Assembly: GCA_022709695.1 (NCBI GenBank)
Contig: JAKLII010000002.1
Span: 1-64,000 of the forward strand
Direction of reading: 5' to 3'
Source: Bacteroidota bacterium
Lineage (GTDB): Bacteria > Bacteroidota > Bacteroidia > Bacteroidales > SKPS01
Length of the DNA: 64,000 nucleotides
Part shown: piece after piece, positions 63,615 to 64,000 of the stretch
How the letters are laid out: the number at the start of each line of letters is the position of its first letter
Numbering within the stretch: position 1 is the first letter of the stretch
The notes under the pieces: generated by a model
Told to the model about the DNA's origin: nothing
Database searches by the model: none
What the model saw: the letters and a program-made list of their open reading frames with translations, nothing else
Program-made: the position numbers and the translations under genes

Positions 63615-64000
63615 ATGGAAACTCCAGGCAAAACGGAAAAAATCATTGCCCTTCTGCATGAAAAATCACAGGTGAAATTCCTGGTGAACGAAAACACCCA
63701 AAAGGTATTCAGGGAATTTAAAAACGCTGCACGTCAACTGTATCAGCAGGTAAAAAAGGATCTTCCAGGCATACACTTCAATATGTCGTGTGCTTTCCGC
63801 GACAAAGGGGATTTTGAAGCTGAACTGAAAATTGCCTCCGATCTCATCCTCTTCACGATGCATACCAACACTTTTCAGTTCCCCCGCGACCATGCCCTGA
63901 TGCAGACCTCCTACATCAAGGAAGACCCCACCCGCTCATTCTGCGGGGTGATCTACATCTATAACTACCTGGCCGACAGCTTTAAATACAACCGCTTCAA
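63615..64000 (+). CDS. Unidentified protein, cut by the window end
   Basis: From the ATG at 63615 the frame stays open to the last base, giving 128 residues and no stop. The peptide starts METPGKTEKIIALLHEKSQV and contains FREFKNAARQLYQQV, FRDKGDFEAELKIASDLI and FQFPRDHALMQTSYIKEDP. It has no signal peptide and is probably cytoplasmic. A TACTTTAG element lies at the end of the preceding gene. I do not recognise the family. Confidence 0.75.
   Translation, partial: METPGKTEKIIALLHEKSQVKFLVNENTQKVFREFKNAARQLYQQVKKDLPGIHFNMSCAFRDKGDFEAELKIASDLILFTMHTNTFQFPRDHALMQTSYIKEDPTRSFCGVIYIYNYLADSFKYNRF

Overview
The window looks like a chromosomal segment of a Bacteroidota organism, most likely a Bacteroidales-type anaerobe or an uncultured relative. 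The evidence is: promoters of the TAnnTTTG type instead of E. coli-like -10 boxes, secreted proteins ending in type IX secretion (T9SS) sorting domains, a PorT-like protein, a LytS/LytR pair, an OMP_b-brl_3-type TonB receptor relative, and a GDP-fucose synthase with the long Bacteroidota insert. No rRNA, tRNA, CRISPR array, transposase or integrase was seen.

Region 1 (1-1560) is a gene-free array of nested repeats. Region 2 (1611-19918, continued at 30012-34322) is a surface-polysaccharide (O-antigen type) locus. It holds a polytopic membrane protein, the ABC exporter Wzm/Wzt, a coiled-coil sulfotransferase, several GT2 and GT4 glycosyltransferases, a WbsX-like protein, gmd and fcl for GDP-L-fucose, and a polyprenyl-phosphate sugar transferase that would start the glycan. 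Inside it, 9406-14097 is a tight four-gene block: a QHG/HP-motif transferase, a DRE-TIM aldolase fused to an unidentified domain, a KdsB-like CMP-sugar synthetase and a KdgK-like kinase. I infer a route for making and transferring a CMP-activated 3-deoxy-ulosonic acid, and it is the best candidate here for new biochemistry.

Region 3 (19919-30011) interrupts the glycan locus. It holds four AAA_14/DUF4143 ATPases, one DUF234-type ATPase and a BspA-like LRR surface protein, separated by near-copies of one intergenic repeat block. Two other orphan genes in the locus are also bounded by repeats: a four-helix-bundle gene between gmd and fcl, and a GxxExxY gene flanked by 35-bp inverted repeats with 3 mismatches. 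Together they suggest repeat-bounded cassettes that insert without a local transposase.

Region 4 (34323-64000) is mostly envelope and secretion functions: an AOR-family tungsto-enzyme (minus strand), a large thioester alpha-2-macroglobulin, a SPOR protein, a beta-barrel protein with an EF-hand-like tail, a secreted papain-like protease, PBP1C, a C69 dipeptidase (minus strand) divergent from the LytS/LytR pair, a T9SS cargo protein, a TonB-receptor-like barrel, an M16 protease, PorT, a COG2509 flavoprotein, and a gene cut by the window end. The gaps at 42326-42690 and 53346-53849 carry the same repeat families as the array at the left end.
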